A stretch of 64,000 nucleotides of DNA from Suillus spraguei (taxonomy: Eukaryota; Basidiomycota; Agaricomycetes; Boletales; Suillaceae). Every line of letters begins with the position of its first letter. The stretch's first letter is position 1. The stretch covers positions 62,001-126,000 of the forward strand of contig JABCPU010000181.1 of the NCBI GenBank assembly GCA_016800925.1, given 5' to 3'. Of the stretch, positions 51,304 through 61,918 are shown in pieces. A program made the position numbers and the translations under genes. Under the pieces are notes generated by a model, which saw only the letters and a program-made list of their open reading frames with translations, searched no databases and had not been told where the DNA came from.

Positions 51304-52040
51304 TCACAGAATGGCATCGGGTAACCTCTCGTCTCCTCGGAAGACAACATGACCGAGGTCTCGAGCAAAGTGGGGCGCCAGACGGGGGACGCGCGGCTTC
51401 TTTCCTTCGCGTTGTACTGACCGCAAAGCACTTGCAGTCGTAGTACCAGAAGCTGGTTGGTCCATTGTGGATGTTGATTCAGGTTCATTCACCTCCAGTA
51501 CTGGAGGCGCGGGAATTCTCCGTGATGTTTTGCATGAGTTACAAGTGTGGACAACAATGTGTCCGTGCGATTTGGAATCTGGATATCACGGCGACTTGAT
51601 GAGCACGTACACAAACGATGTATACGCAACACGTACTCTTCACCCGCACGGTTGAGGACGCGCCAGGTAACAACACGATATGACATCCCTTACATATAAC
51701 GCGTTTGACTGTTGGATCACTGCCTTCTATGAGATCTACGATGTAAAGTGCGAGATGCATGTGCTCACATCTTGACATTCGTTTTCTGCCCAACGATTTT
51801 CATCGTGTCTACGTAGCTCCTAGACAGGTCCGCAGTAGACACAACCCTCTTTTGCCGTTTTCTTGGTGGGCTTTGCGTGTCGTTGGACTCGCAAGTGTCA
51901 AAGGGAATCTGCGAGGAGGGGCCAGCTGTCATGCCATTGAGGAGAACACTGGCTTGGTAGAGGAAGTTGAGACGTTGGATGATATCACGATTACCAACCC
52001 TGCTTGGGTTAGGGATATCGTTTTTGTTCTGTTTGCCCAT
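51304..52040 (-). CDS. RPR2: RNase P/MRP protein subunit Rpr2/Rpp21
   Basis: Three exons (52040-51769, 51719-51637, 51578-51304) give 209 aa, phases consistent. Zinc-ribbon halves are visible on either side of intron 2: RVICKGCHIVLLPG and IVVHTCNSCKTSRRIPAPP, giving the four cysteines of the Rpr2 fold. The N-terminal helices NRDIIQRLNFLYQASVLLNG and DLSRSYVDTMKIVGQKTNVK match the family's RNA/Rpp29-contacting part. A basic linker (PPRKRQKR) interrupts them. Rpr2 belongs to nuclear RNase P, which removes tRNA 5' leaders; the gene lies 107 bp from a tRNA gene, which is probably coincidence. The second intron's acceptor choice (51720) was fixed by the DPTVKR block. Confidence 0.9.
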
Positions 52041-52146
52041 CTCTGGGGTCACGGTAGTAGTCACGGCATAACTAGTATTAGGTGAACCTTACGTTGTCGT
52101 AGTGTTCGTCACTTCGTTATAAAGCAAATAACGTCAAGGTCTTCAA

Positions 52147-52233
52147 CCGACCTTAGCTCAGTTGGAAGAGCGCGAGACTGTAATGGATAAACAATTCATC
52201 TTGAGGTCGCCTGTTCGAGCCAGGCAGGTCGGA
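52147..52233 (+). tRNA. tRNA-Tyr (GTA) with a short intron
   Basis: Perfect 7-bp acceptor stem (CCGACCT 52147-52153 with AGGTCGG 52226-52232, C1-G72 as in eukaryotic tRNA-Tyr), discriminator A at 52233, box A TAGCTCAGTTGG and T-arm GCCTG TTCGAGC CAGGC. The anticodon stem CGAGA/TCTTG closes a CTGTAAA loop only after removing a 14-nt intron (about 52183-52196) placed one base 3' of the anticodon GTA, the canonical site. Tyr tRNA genes nearly always carry such introns in fungi. Confidence 0.95.
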
Positions 52234-52249
52234 CTATTACTTGAGCAAG

Positions 52250-52257
52250 TTTTTTTT
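52250..52257 (+). terminator. Pol III terminator of tRNA-Tyr
   Basis: Run of eight T residues 17 bases after the tRNA 3' end. Confidence 0.85.
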
Positions 52258-53215
52258 GTCAAAGTCAAGCTTTGAGGGTGCCGAACGCACTATTATGTAC
52301 GAACATGGGCCAGGTTTGGCGACCCTTATAGCGGTGCTTGTGGTATCACAGGTGAACTCGAACGTTTAGAGTCGAGCAGCCCTCAGTCACTTTGCGCCAT
52401 GCCATCACGGTCATGGCGGCCCTGTAACAGTACCACTATACTTATAGTACCGCTTCAAGCTTCATTGACCCCAGTCACTCAGCCACAGATCCGCATACTA
52501 GTTTCTTATCACCCATAGCGCCGTCAGCGTTTCCACCCAAACGTTATCCTAACACCATCGTTGAGGCGAGTATTCCGTAGTTCGTACTACTCTCTTGCTG
52601 ACTCGTGTAGTCCCTTTACTTAGGGAGCTTGGTTCGGGACATTCGACCATCATGTCAATGATCTCCTAAGTATTGGGGTGAGCACTAGACCACCCGCGAC
52701 AACCCACGGATACCCCACTTTAGCAAGCTCTCTGACCCCTACCCGTGCGGGTAGAGCCATCCCCGATGCCATCTATCCTACGTTCCGCCAGGTGTGCACC
52801 TGGTAGCCCTCACCTATTTCATACATACCCTGGATGGCACGTATGGGTGTAATATAAAGGTAATACCACTGTGAGAAGCAACAAACCTACTCGTCACTAA
52901 CGTCACTCTCTTCACCGTAACCAGTTCACAGCTCGAAAATTGTGTGATCTTTTGGCTCATGATCACACCGACACTTTCACAGGAATGGTTAGGATGCTCT
53001 GGCTCCCACTCACGCATAAAGACTTGGACATCACTTGCTCCAATGACATAGAGCAATTGAATGCGCAGAATAGAGCCCTACTACTGGAATTTGCCGAATG
53101 GTCGTGCAAGCCGTCACTCCCTCTGGAAATTTGAAGCTGCCATCAAGGACCACCGACCAGACGAATAAACTCGCCATATGGCTGCAATCCCGTTCCCCCT
53201 AACAGGATAGTTTTT
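52258..53215. other. ORF-poor region downstream of tRNA-Tyr
   Basis: About 950 bp with hardly any open frames and many short alternating purine/pyrimidine stretches. A TGTAACAGTACCACTATA start near 52424 and a partly palindromic GTACCACTATACTTATAGTACC resemble the edge of an LTR, and retroelements often insert beside Pol III genes, but I found no second LTR, primer-binding site or polyprotein. Confidence 0.25.
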
Positions 53216-54541
53216 TTCAAGCGAAATTACGTATGGTCGCGGTTTACAGCGAAGCTATCGTAGCTACTCGTCTGGTCTCTCATTGTACTTTATCTCAACG
53301 CTGGATACGGAGCCATCATATAGCACTGGATACTACAAATCGTATCTTCGCCAGTTTCAGGGTCAGCTGTATGTATGCACTCGTTCTCGCACGGAGGCTG
53401 GAGCATTCGTTTAGGAAGATGAGATGAACGCCCGCACCCGTGCTTGTTACCCTCGAATTCTTATGATCCGCAGCCGAAACCGAAACAGGTGGGTTCGATG
53501 CGCAGATCCCGATATCATCATCCACACCAAATTACTTGCCATCCCTTACCGCGCTGTCGTTGCTTTTACTCGAGGCCCGGTGAGAAAAAGGGAAGACTTT
53601 ACAAACGACTCAAGGTTCGTACAGCGGTGCTCGGACAGCAACTCAATGCCCACTGATTCGACCTGGAGAGACCCTGCCAGAGAAGAATCTGGATTTGTAT
53701 TGTATGACAGAAATCTACTGTCGGAGGCAACTAGGGCGAACGAGTACAGACTCTTCCAGAAACCCTCTTGAGCTCTCGGCTTTGCTACAAGTTCCGGGAC
53801 CGGGAAGAGGTCAAGCCGTTATCGTCGTTTGAGCTGGCTAACCTGGCCTATGCGAACTCCGATGACGAACAAGTAATTGTCAATGCCTACAGTAGGAAGG
53901 ATCTGCTTGAGAAGGAAAAGGCTATATGGGGGCGCGCTACGGCAGCTCTGCCAATAGCTTCTGGCCTCCACCCCCGCCAAAGTACAATAGGTGGGGATTT
54001 TGTCGCCAGCTCAGAGGTGTACAAGGCGGCACCAGCCTTCTATGCGCGCGTGGGCTTTTTTGATCTCCATATTCAGTCAAACTAGGATGAGGTTGATTTA
54101 CACGCACTCGCGAGGTTGTCATTGGTCAATGATAATGCATCGATGAACGTATCACTGAGTGCATGGTGTGCGTGTCCCCCTTAACCACCACCCATTGCAC
54201 ACTTCCCAAGGATGTATTTCACGCCGAGCGGTTCACCGTTCTCGAAGCCAGAACAATTCACGAGACAGAGATGCTCAGAAAAACAATACAAGGATGCCAA
54301 CTTGAAGGACCGAGAGAAGAGTGGACCAGATGTGGAACATATGTACACGCTCATCGACACGTACTCATCGACCATGTGCTATTTCCGTGCTAAGCGAGCC
54401 CCGGCGGGTGCATGTTCCCAAGGCAGGAGGGCTTGGGAGGTTTGTGCTTTGTTCGGAGAAGTGTATAAGGAGATAGCGTTACGGATGCCCGTAGACATAA
54501 GTCAGAAGATGGAGTTAAGTGGTTGGATCACGTTTGGATGA
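53216..54541 (+). other. Unidentified coding-like region, probably a decayed gene
   Basis: Plus-strand frames look coding in patches but change phase: KGRLYKRLKVRTAVLGQQLN (to 53656), then LSSFELANLAYANSDDEQVI continuing ARKDLLEKEKAIWGRA-like residues to 54085, then a frame with YTLIDTYSSTMCYFRAKRAP to 54541. Charged, helix-prone composition and a final MELSGWITFG are consistent with a real protein. I do not recognise the family and no clean intron set joins the pieces. Confidence 0.35.
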
Positions 54542-54948
54542 GATTGACTTGTGTTATGGCCAGCGATGAGTGTTAGAGCATTGCTGGCGGATTATATATA
54601 AGTAATAAAGTTAACGATGTACAAAGGATCCGATGTGAAGCTGAAGGAGTACACATTGCAGATTAAGACACTCACGAGCTACTGAAAGTCATCATGTGCT
54701 GGCCTCCAGTAAATTTCAATTTCCTTGTGATTGATGATCCAGCTAAAGCAAGAGGGATTAAAGAAGGTTGGTCATAATGCGAGGAATGAATCGACAGAGG
54801 CGAAACTATTTTCAACCGACACGTTGTCAGACAGTATTAACTAGAGCGAGATATGTAATGAACTTGGAGCACGATGGTGGGGAACAGCAAAAAGGTATGA
54901 GGTTGGCACTGAGGCCTGAGAGAGTAGCCGGGTCATCTTCTTCCACCT

Positions 54949-57036
54949 CCATTCCACAGGAGAAAGACCGCACAGCCCGATTGTGGAAGGCAAGCAACGA
55001 AGCTTCTGACAAGATCTTTAGATTTCCTGATTATTCGTGTGTCTAGAAAATGATCAGAAGTGGTCAGCGATACGGAAGCTTGAAATTTGTCAATCAGAAA
55101 TGATGGCAAGGGCATCAGAAAAATTCTTCTGCAAAAATTTCTTGTGCGACGCGCGGAACATCGAAACAGACCTATAGAAAATGTTCGATCAAGAAGGAAA
55201 TAGTACCCGATAGATGCCAAAGGCAGCAGGAGCAATGCATAATTCGAGGATGAGGCTCCTTGAGTCCTCATCTCCCACTTTTATTCCATAGAAAAATCGT
55301 GCAACCCACTTGTTCGCAGGCAGACAGAGACTGACGTCTATCTGTATAGAAAAGACTGCATCAGATTCCTTGACTACTCGCGTTCAGGGGATTACTACTT
55401 ATAACTTCCACTGCAGTGACTTGTCCTCCGAAGGTGTAAAATTTGCCAATACAAACGGAGGTAAAGGCCGCCGTAAAGGTGAGAGCTGATGGACCTATTG
55501 TTCTCTAGCGCTGCGCCCACACTGAGTCACTCCCGAGTCCTTTGCCATACGGAGCACCAAAAAAATACCTATAACATCCTTACATAAGATCGCAACCAAT
55601 ACAAGTTTCTGCCAAATAAAATAGCAGAGACATAATTTTGGTCTTCTGTTGCAGCGAGAAGATGGAATTCACTCATGCGATTTGTCGTGATGATGAATTG
55701 ATGATGAAGGTTATTGGCTGATGTTGTTTGACCTACCTCGGTTGTCACCTGCGCCACAAACTGTACCGTGAATTTGGCTCTGCCATCAACTTTGCTGAAT
55801 TCAACTACTTATCGATTGTGGACCTTGACTTGAAATATACAAACAATGGTGTCGTGCTAGTTTAAAAGCTAGCTCAGGTTTGCGCATTCTTATTCTCCAA
55901 GTTCAAACGTTCACTTAGTCCCCATCATCATGACCGACAATGCTGGCGCCACCGTACTCAAGACACCTCCCCGTAACTCTGCCTTGTCTGGCGAGGTCAA
56001 GTCCACCCCACTCGCAGCTGGTTCCGCTGTTGTCAGCGAACATATCAGCACTGTAGGCCTTCAGTGCGTCAACACTTTTGTTCTCGTTAACATCACCCAT
56101 ACTAAACTTCGCCATCCACGCAGAGTTAATAATGTCCGCCCATGGATTGCGAGGGATGTCGAAAACTTCGAGAAATGTGAGGCGGATACGATGCTGCAGG
56201 AGCTCCTTGCAATGTGCACAGGTTTCTCTCAGTCCCTTTCTGCCAGCGAGAAATCAACGCTACTTGAGAACTCCCTTGAGGCTGTCCTGCCTATCTGTAA
56301 TGTTGGGGTTGTGGCGCAGGAAATAAAGGGACACCTGACTGACTTGTAAGTCAACGCTTTGAATGGTGCGAGAGAACACTGACGCCATTATCAAGTTGTG
56401 ATATCAAGCGTGAAGTATCGACATATGATCCTTTCGTCAGAGCCGCTAACCTTGCACTCCGCGAACTGAGCGACGTGAAAGTACCTGGAATACCTGCGTT
56501 TAAGGTCGACGACAAAACTAACATCCTACTTCACGTCAATGATCCGATGCCTATATACCAAGACCACCAAGGCAAACAGTCCGAACGCAAGCCTGATACT
56601 GTCGTCGTCTCTCGTCAAACTGCTCTGAGTGCCACAAAAGCACACCACACTCAAGAGTCTCGAGTTCTTACCGAGACGGCGTGCAAGGCACCCAAAGATA
56701 ACTTTCAATGGACCAATGTTCGATCAACGTTGGAGTTGAAACGCCCACGGAGGTCTCTGGCTCATCCGCCAGCCGCTTATAATACAAATTACGTTGTTCC
56801 TGCTCCTTCTGTGCAATATATGGAATATAGGAAGGACACGAACGGTCCTGCTCAGCCAACAAGCTCAACATCTGCCGTCAGGTCTTCCCAGAACTTCCAA
56901 GAAGCATCGAATGAATGTAAGTTGTAGTATGTCCATCCTCTGCTTCCTTATTGACGTGTGCGAGACAGTGAGACCCTCATCGCAGCAACGCAGCAAAGGA
57001 ATCAAGCGCAAGCGAGCCAATGACGATGAGAACCAG
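54949..57036. repeat. Duplicated FunK1-bearing block, copy A
   Basis: From the sequence CCATTCCACAG onward, this block is repeated at 61919 and runs to the end of the window, so the duplicate is at least 2.08 kb with an offset of about 6.96 kb. It includes about 0.98 kb of upstream DNA and the first 1.1 kb of the kinase gene. Within the upstream part, ATTCCACAGGAGAAAGACCGCA and, about 315 bp later, ATTCCATAGAAAAATCGTGCA followed by similar GATTTCCTGATTATTCG / GATTCCTTGACTACTCG show an older internal repeat. Confidence 0.85.
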
Positions 57037-58459
57037 ACCACCGAAGAAAAAGAGAAGGAATCGGCGAAACCTCCTCATCCCATTGTCCAGAACGGCCTGT
57101 ACGCCGCGGAAATGTTCGCGGCTCATATTGCGCGGCAACACGTTATCTCGTTTATAGTAAACAGTAAGCTGATGAGATATTGTTAAACTGGCATCAAACT
57201 AAAATCTCGTTGCAGACGATTACATTTACGTCTGGTTTTTTGATCGTGAGAATACGATTCAAGGCGCTGCCATCAACTTCATTCAGGACCTTCCACGGTT
57301 TTTGGTCTTGCTTCTCATCATGCAGCGGATGGGATACGAACAATGGGGCCTTAACGCAGTATTTGAGCCTGAGCCCGGATTTTCGGGCAAGGTGATGGTC
57401 GAGGATACGGGAATCGACCTCGAATTGGATGTGAAGTCTGACGAGCGCGTAACTCATTTCGGTATACGCGGACGTGCGACTACCGTGTTTCCAGTAAAGA
57501 GCGAGGCACTATCAGAACTGCCGCGGGATCGCCATTTCTATAACGAATTCCCTGAACTGGTCGCCAAGCTCTATTGGCCAGAAGAGACGCGTCAGAGCGA
57601 GCCAGACATCCTCGAAGAGGTCTACAAGATTGCGCAAACAGATCCGGATGTGCAGGGTCACGTCCCAGAGTTGGTCTGGTTCCACAAGTTTAAAGGAACA
57701 TCCACGTCCAAAATCAGAATCGCACTAGGATTGAAGGACGCCGAAGAGGCCGAACAAGGCAGCCGTGCTCTGTATATTATCGTGTTCAGAAAGCTCATCC
57801 CGATCACCACGCTTTCCGGCAAGGAATTCCTTGATGCGTGGTGGCAAATTGTAAAGTGTAAGTCTTCCCCCCCTTGCCCTGCTCATTATCATTCATCCAC
57901 TACTCCGACAGGCCATCGGGCCCTCTGGAAAGGAGGCGTGCTTCATCGGGATGTCAGCCCTAGCAATCTCATGGTATACCGCTTACGCGGTAAATTCATT
58001 GGCGTTCTCAACGACTATGACTTGTCTTCGTTTAAACGTGATGGTCCCAGCAGCCTCGAACGCACAGGAACGGTACCATTCATGGCAGTACATCTTCTCA
58101 CAGTAGAAGCCATCGCAGGCAAGGTCGAGCACCTGTACGCGCATGATGCTGAATCGTTCATCTGGGTCCTTATGTGGGTCTGTCTTCGGTATGAAGGTGG
58201 GAAGCTCCTCAGCAAGAACAGACCACTAGAACACTGGCTAAAGTTAGATGCTCATGGATGCAGAAAGGAGAAGAACGAGATCAGTCGATTGGGGCTTGCT
58301 GCCGTGAGTCCATCGCGATCGCATGAAGTGTCCTGGGAAGTCGTAAAGAAGTGTTTTATGGGGGTTCACTTGCTTTACACCCCGCTGGGGTACCGCAAAG
58401 TGGACGATAAATCAGCGTTCGAGCTATTGCTCGAGGAGCCTATGCAGGGGTATTTGTAA
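55930..58459 (+). CDS. Fungal-type protein kinase FunK1
   Basis: Five exons (55930-56345, 56396-56916, 56969-57163, 57216-57857, 57912-58459) give 773 aa with all phases consistent. The C-terminal third is a divergent eukaryotic-like kinase: HRDVSPSNLMVYRLRG is the catalytic loop (HRD with Asn in place), VLNDYDLSSF replaces the usual DFG by DYD, and RTGTVPFMAVHLL, HDAESFIWVLMWVCLRYEGG are FunK1 landmarks. The N-terminal half has the family's WFFDRENTIQGAAINFIQDL, RFLVLLLIMQRMGYEQWG, ATTVFPVKSEALSELP and a basic/acidic linker KGIKRKRANDDENQTTEEKE. FunK1 kinases form a large lineage-specific family in mushrooms, often linked to multicellular development; targets are unknown. The gene's first 1.1 kb is duplicated downstream. 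Confidence 0.9.
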
Positions 58460-59199
58460 GGAGACGGCCAGTCTTCTGCAGGATATGTTTACACATAGTT
58501 GAGGGATAAGTAAAGCCATCGAAGGGTGACGGATTCTTGGCTTGTATGTGAAGAAGGCAGCACTTGTATATTGGCGGTAACGAGGTTGGCTCATACAAGT
58601 AAGAGGTGACCTCATGTGTCAAATATAATATGAAGCATAACTTACTATACTAATACAATTGTGGGTTTCTCATAACAAACTGCAGCTGTGAGTGTCTCTC
58701 TGACAGGCCGGTCAAGTTGACATGCTGAACTTTGCATACCGTGACTGAGTGGTTCCTTCTTACTATCCATTGGCGCTAGGCAAGGTGCCCCTCTCTCAGA
58801 TGAGTGCCAAGTCGTCCCTCAACGTTTCCATCATCATCTAGGGAGTTTTCCACAACACTAGACTCAATATCCATACATCCATTCGATCTCACTTGAGTAG
58901 CTCTTACACCCTATAATTTCAATCACTGGATAGCCGGTGGCAGAGTTTGATCATCTTGTTACCCAGCTCATCGCTATTGGACAGACTTAGTACTACGCCA
59001 AATCACGATTCCATTACCTGCCCTCGAAACATTCAAGTTGCAGCTTGGTCTTTAATCCTTGGATCAGCATCTTCAGTTATTCTGTTTCATCTCACTGTCC
59101 GTATTGCAATTATCATCATTCTCCTATCAAGTGTCCATGTCAGTATACTTATCTTCTCTCATAGTCTAATCTCATTAATAGGTATTGAATTTATCTGAA
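58460..59199. other. Intergenic region after FunK1
   Basis: 740 bp. It contains a hydrophobic plus-strand frame (58947-59195) with no start context or homology I recognise, and a coding-like segment beginning around 59170 (LNLSEGTWEKLSQVTVKG) that probably belongs to the decayed NACHT gene. Confidence 0.4.
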
Positions 59200-60590
59200 G
59201 GAACTTGGGAGAAGTTGTCCCAGGTCACTGTCAAGGGTGTTGAACATAACTTTCGTGAACGTCATCCCCATCCAAAATATTTGAAAGGGTGGCCGATCTC
59301 AAGAACCTCAACGACACTTGCGGATTATTAGACAAGAAAGAAAAAAGTCGAATCATTTGGCTGCACGGCACAGTGGGCGTTGGAAAGTCTTTCTTCGCAT
59401 TCACTGTAGCTGAAAGGATGAAAGGATTGAAAGTGAGAGAGCAGAGCATGTAGACGACTCGCATGAAAATTATTTTTCTCCCGCAAGCACACGAAATGGC
59501 GCACGACCGGTTATTTATTTGCGACGCTAGCCAGGACGCATGTAAATAGAGCTATCCTTGAGAACCCTGCTCTTTTAGACTCTGACAAGTCTGTTCGCGA
59601 TCAGATGGAAGGTTTATTTAATATTTCTCTCAGGAACCTTGGATATAGACTCCAAATGCGGCAGTCCATGGATGCACATCCGAAACCCTCGATCAACCCG
59701 GGTTCGAATTGCTTGATGAAGATAAATCCTAAAGCGAGCTCGCTGAACTCATATCCCTGCTCGCTCAAGCCCTCCACGATCCTGAACTGCCCGTGACCCA
59801 CATTCTAATCACAAATCGCTCAGAAGGGCATATTCGTGAAGTTATGCACAACGAACATGTCCGCCCGCTGGTGGGCGAGATGTTAGTGAATATTTCTAGG
59901 GTGGTGCTACTACCATCTCGCTAGAAGGCGCAGATGTCAATGAAGATATCTATCATTTCTTGGAGGATTCCCTCAGCAAGCTGCAACTGCGCTATTTCAC
60001 TTTCCTGCAGCCAACAATGGCTCAACTTGAACGGCTAGCGAGCCTAGCAATTAGACGTTTGATCATGGCAATGGCAACTACGATAATGAAGTTCATTGAT
60101 GATCGAGACAACGACCAACTTGGACTCATGCTCGACCTGACGAATCAGCTGATTCCACGAACGGGGGTGTACGAGTTATACGACCTCATCATTTCCACAT
60201 GCGCTGACCTGACGTTGGCATACATGCACTTGTCAATTGTTGCTGTCCTTGCCTTGCAGATCCTCTCACGATCTCATAAATATCGGAACTTCTTGGCCGT
60301 CAAGGCAGGGACGTAGAGAAAGTGCTGGTGTAGCTACGGTCCGTGAATATTTATCACTCGTCCATTCACGACTATTTTTCCCATCGCTCAGACTACAGCC
60401 TCCGCCAGGTACGATACATCACATCATCGGACTTTCTACCTTTCTCCACTTAATGGTACGCGAGATTCCAGCAAGCCTGGCCCTCCTGCATGCGCTCCCA
60501 GAATTAAAGAAGCATATCCAGGCTATGCAACCCGAGGATCCCCAGAATTTAAAACATTCGTTGTCCTTCGTGTCTCAGCCACCGTAGCTA
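59200..60590 (+). pseudogene. NACHT/NLR-like NTPase gene, decayed
   Basis: Pieces in order but in different frames: VADLKNLNDTCGLLDKKEKS, the Walker A motif SRIIWLHGTVGVGKSFFAF (GTVGVGKS at 59367-59390), KHTKWRTTGYLFATLARTHV, NPALLDSDKSVRDQMEGLFN, then after stop codons SELAELISLLAQALHDPELP, VTHILITNRSEGHIREV, GADVNEDIYHFLEDS, MKFIDDRDNDQLGLMLDLTN and IPASLALLHALPELKKH ending near 60587. This is the typical mushroom NACHT protein architecture, where the NTPase relays recognition by attached repeats. The Walker B segment (expected IDALDEC) is replaced by LDEDKS and a stop. It sits between two FunK1 copies. The gene is dead beyond doubt, with several frameshifts and stops. Confidence 0.82.
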
Positions 60591-60679
60591 ATGCAAGTGC
60601 TTATAACTTTGTTACGGCTTCGGGGGAAATACCGTTCAGAGTTCTGGCTAGAACCCTTGACTGGTGTAACTAGCTAGAA

Positions 60680-61145
60680 CTGAAGAGTAAAGGATTGGTT
60701 GCTAACTCAGGAGGGATGGACTGGCTGTTGACCGACGGGGGGGGAAAGAGTGGTTGCGGACTAGGGAGCGAGAGATTGGTGGAGACAAAGACTGGGCGGA
60801 ATTGGCTACAGAAAGAGACCGGGCTGCAGACAGAGGTTGGACGAGACTGGCTGCTGACCGACGAGGGAAAGAGTAGTTGCAGAGCTAGAAGGCGCACTAT
60901 TGGCTGCAGACAGACGCCGGACGAAACTGGCTGCAGATAGAGGCTGGCTAAAATTGGCTGCAGACAAATACCGCACCGCGGATAGATGCTGGATGCGACT
61001 TACTGCAGACACATCACGGACTGCAGACAAAGGCCGGGCAGGATTGGCTGCAGACAGATGCTGGACGAGACTAGCTGCCGACCGACGGGGGGAAAGACTG
61101 GCTACGGACAGGGGACAGGAAAAACTGGCTGCAGACAAAGGTCAC
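60680..61145 (+). repeat. Minisatellite, about 30-bp period
   Basis: Degenerate tandem repeats whose core is GGCTGCAGACAGA.GCTGGACGAGACT. On the plus strand the period reads as ten codons, LAADRCWTRLAADRRGERL and so on; on the minus strand it reads LSAA repeats. At least a dozen degraded repeats are visible, with CTGCAGAC as the most constant element. No start or conserved frame; the open frames are a by-product of the 30-bp period. Confidence 0.75.
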
Positions 61146-61918
61146 CTTTAATGCACCCCGGCTATCCTTGGTTCCGCCTCCCCAGCAATACTCATCCTCA
61201 CCCTCCTAACAATATACGAATAGTAAAGACCGTTCCCGATATCTTTGATCAAGACATCGGATTAGTAATGACTAATGTGTGACTATGTGCGCAAGAGAGA
61301 GAACAACAGGGGAACTCACCCGGCCATAATAAACAGATTCTACATGACAAAAATGAATGATTTCAAGTTGCCAGCTTTCTGAATCCAATTCATTCGTAAG
61401 TATTTCTTGAAGCGTCGACGTCTTATCACTCCAGAATGATATTCTGCGAAGTGGTAAAGCTCAACAGGGTTTGGAGCAGGGCATAAATATGCCCTCGAAA
61501 CACTATCTCGTGGTGGCAATATCTCATGACATAAATTGAAAGCCATCGAAAGAAACTCAGGCCCGTTAGCCTCGTCTCAAGGCCTGAACGAGAAAAAAAC
61601 ACGCTTCCCAGTTCCCACACTAAGAAAGGTATGAAATAGAAACATTGAAAAGCCAAACGACACTGTAATCACGACGTCTCTCATGATAGACCAGTATTAA
61701 GATCTCCGAGCGCTGAAGAACCAGAAGCGGAATTTCCGGAGGCGATAACAGTCCTCAACGTTGGGGTATGGACATCGTATTGTTTTTGACATCAACATGG
61801 AAAGTGGGGGGGGTGTAAGCATGTCCGGTGATGCGATCCATGCTCAAGTGCCCTGCCGAATCTGCAGGTTCGTTGTCAGAACAATTCGTATCAGCGTCTG
61901 TAAATATGGCGCTGTCTC
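61146..61918. other. Unassigned spacer before duplicated block
   Basis: About 770 bp with short frames on both strands and no recognised feature. Confidence 0.4.

Noticed and set aside
60695..61151. Repeat protein encoded by the LAADR frame
   Set aside because: The period is a multiple of three so frames stay open by construction; there is no start context, domain or splice support.
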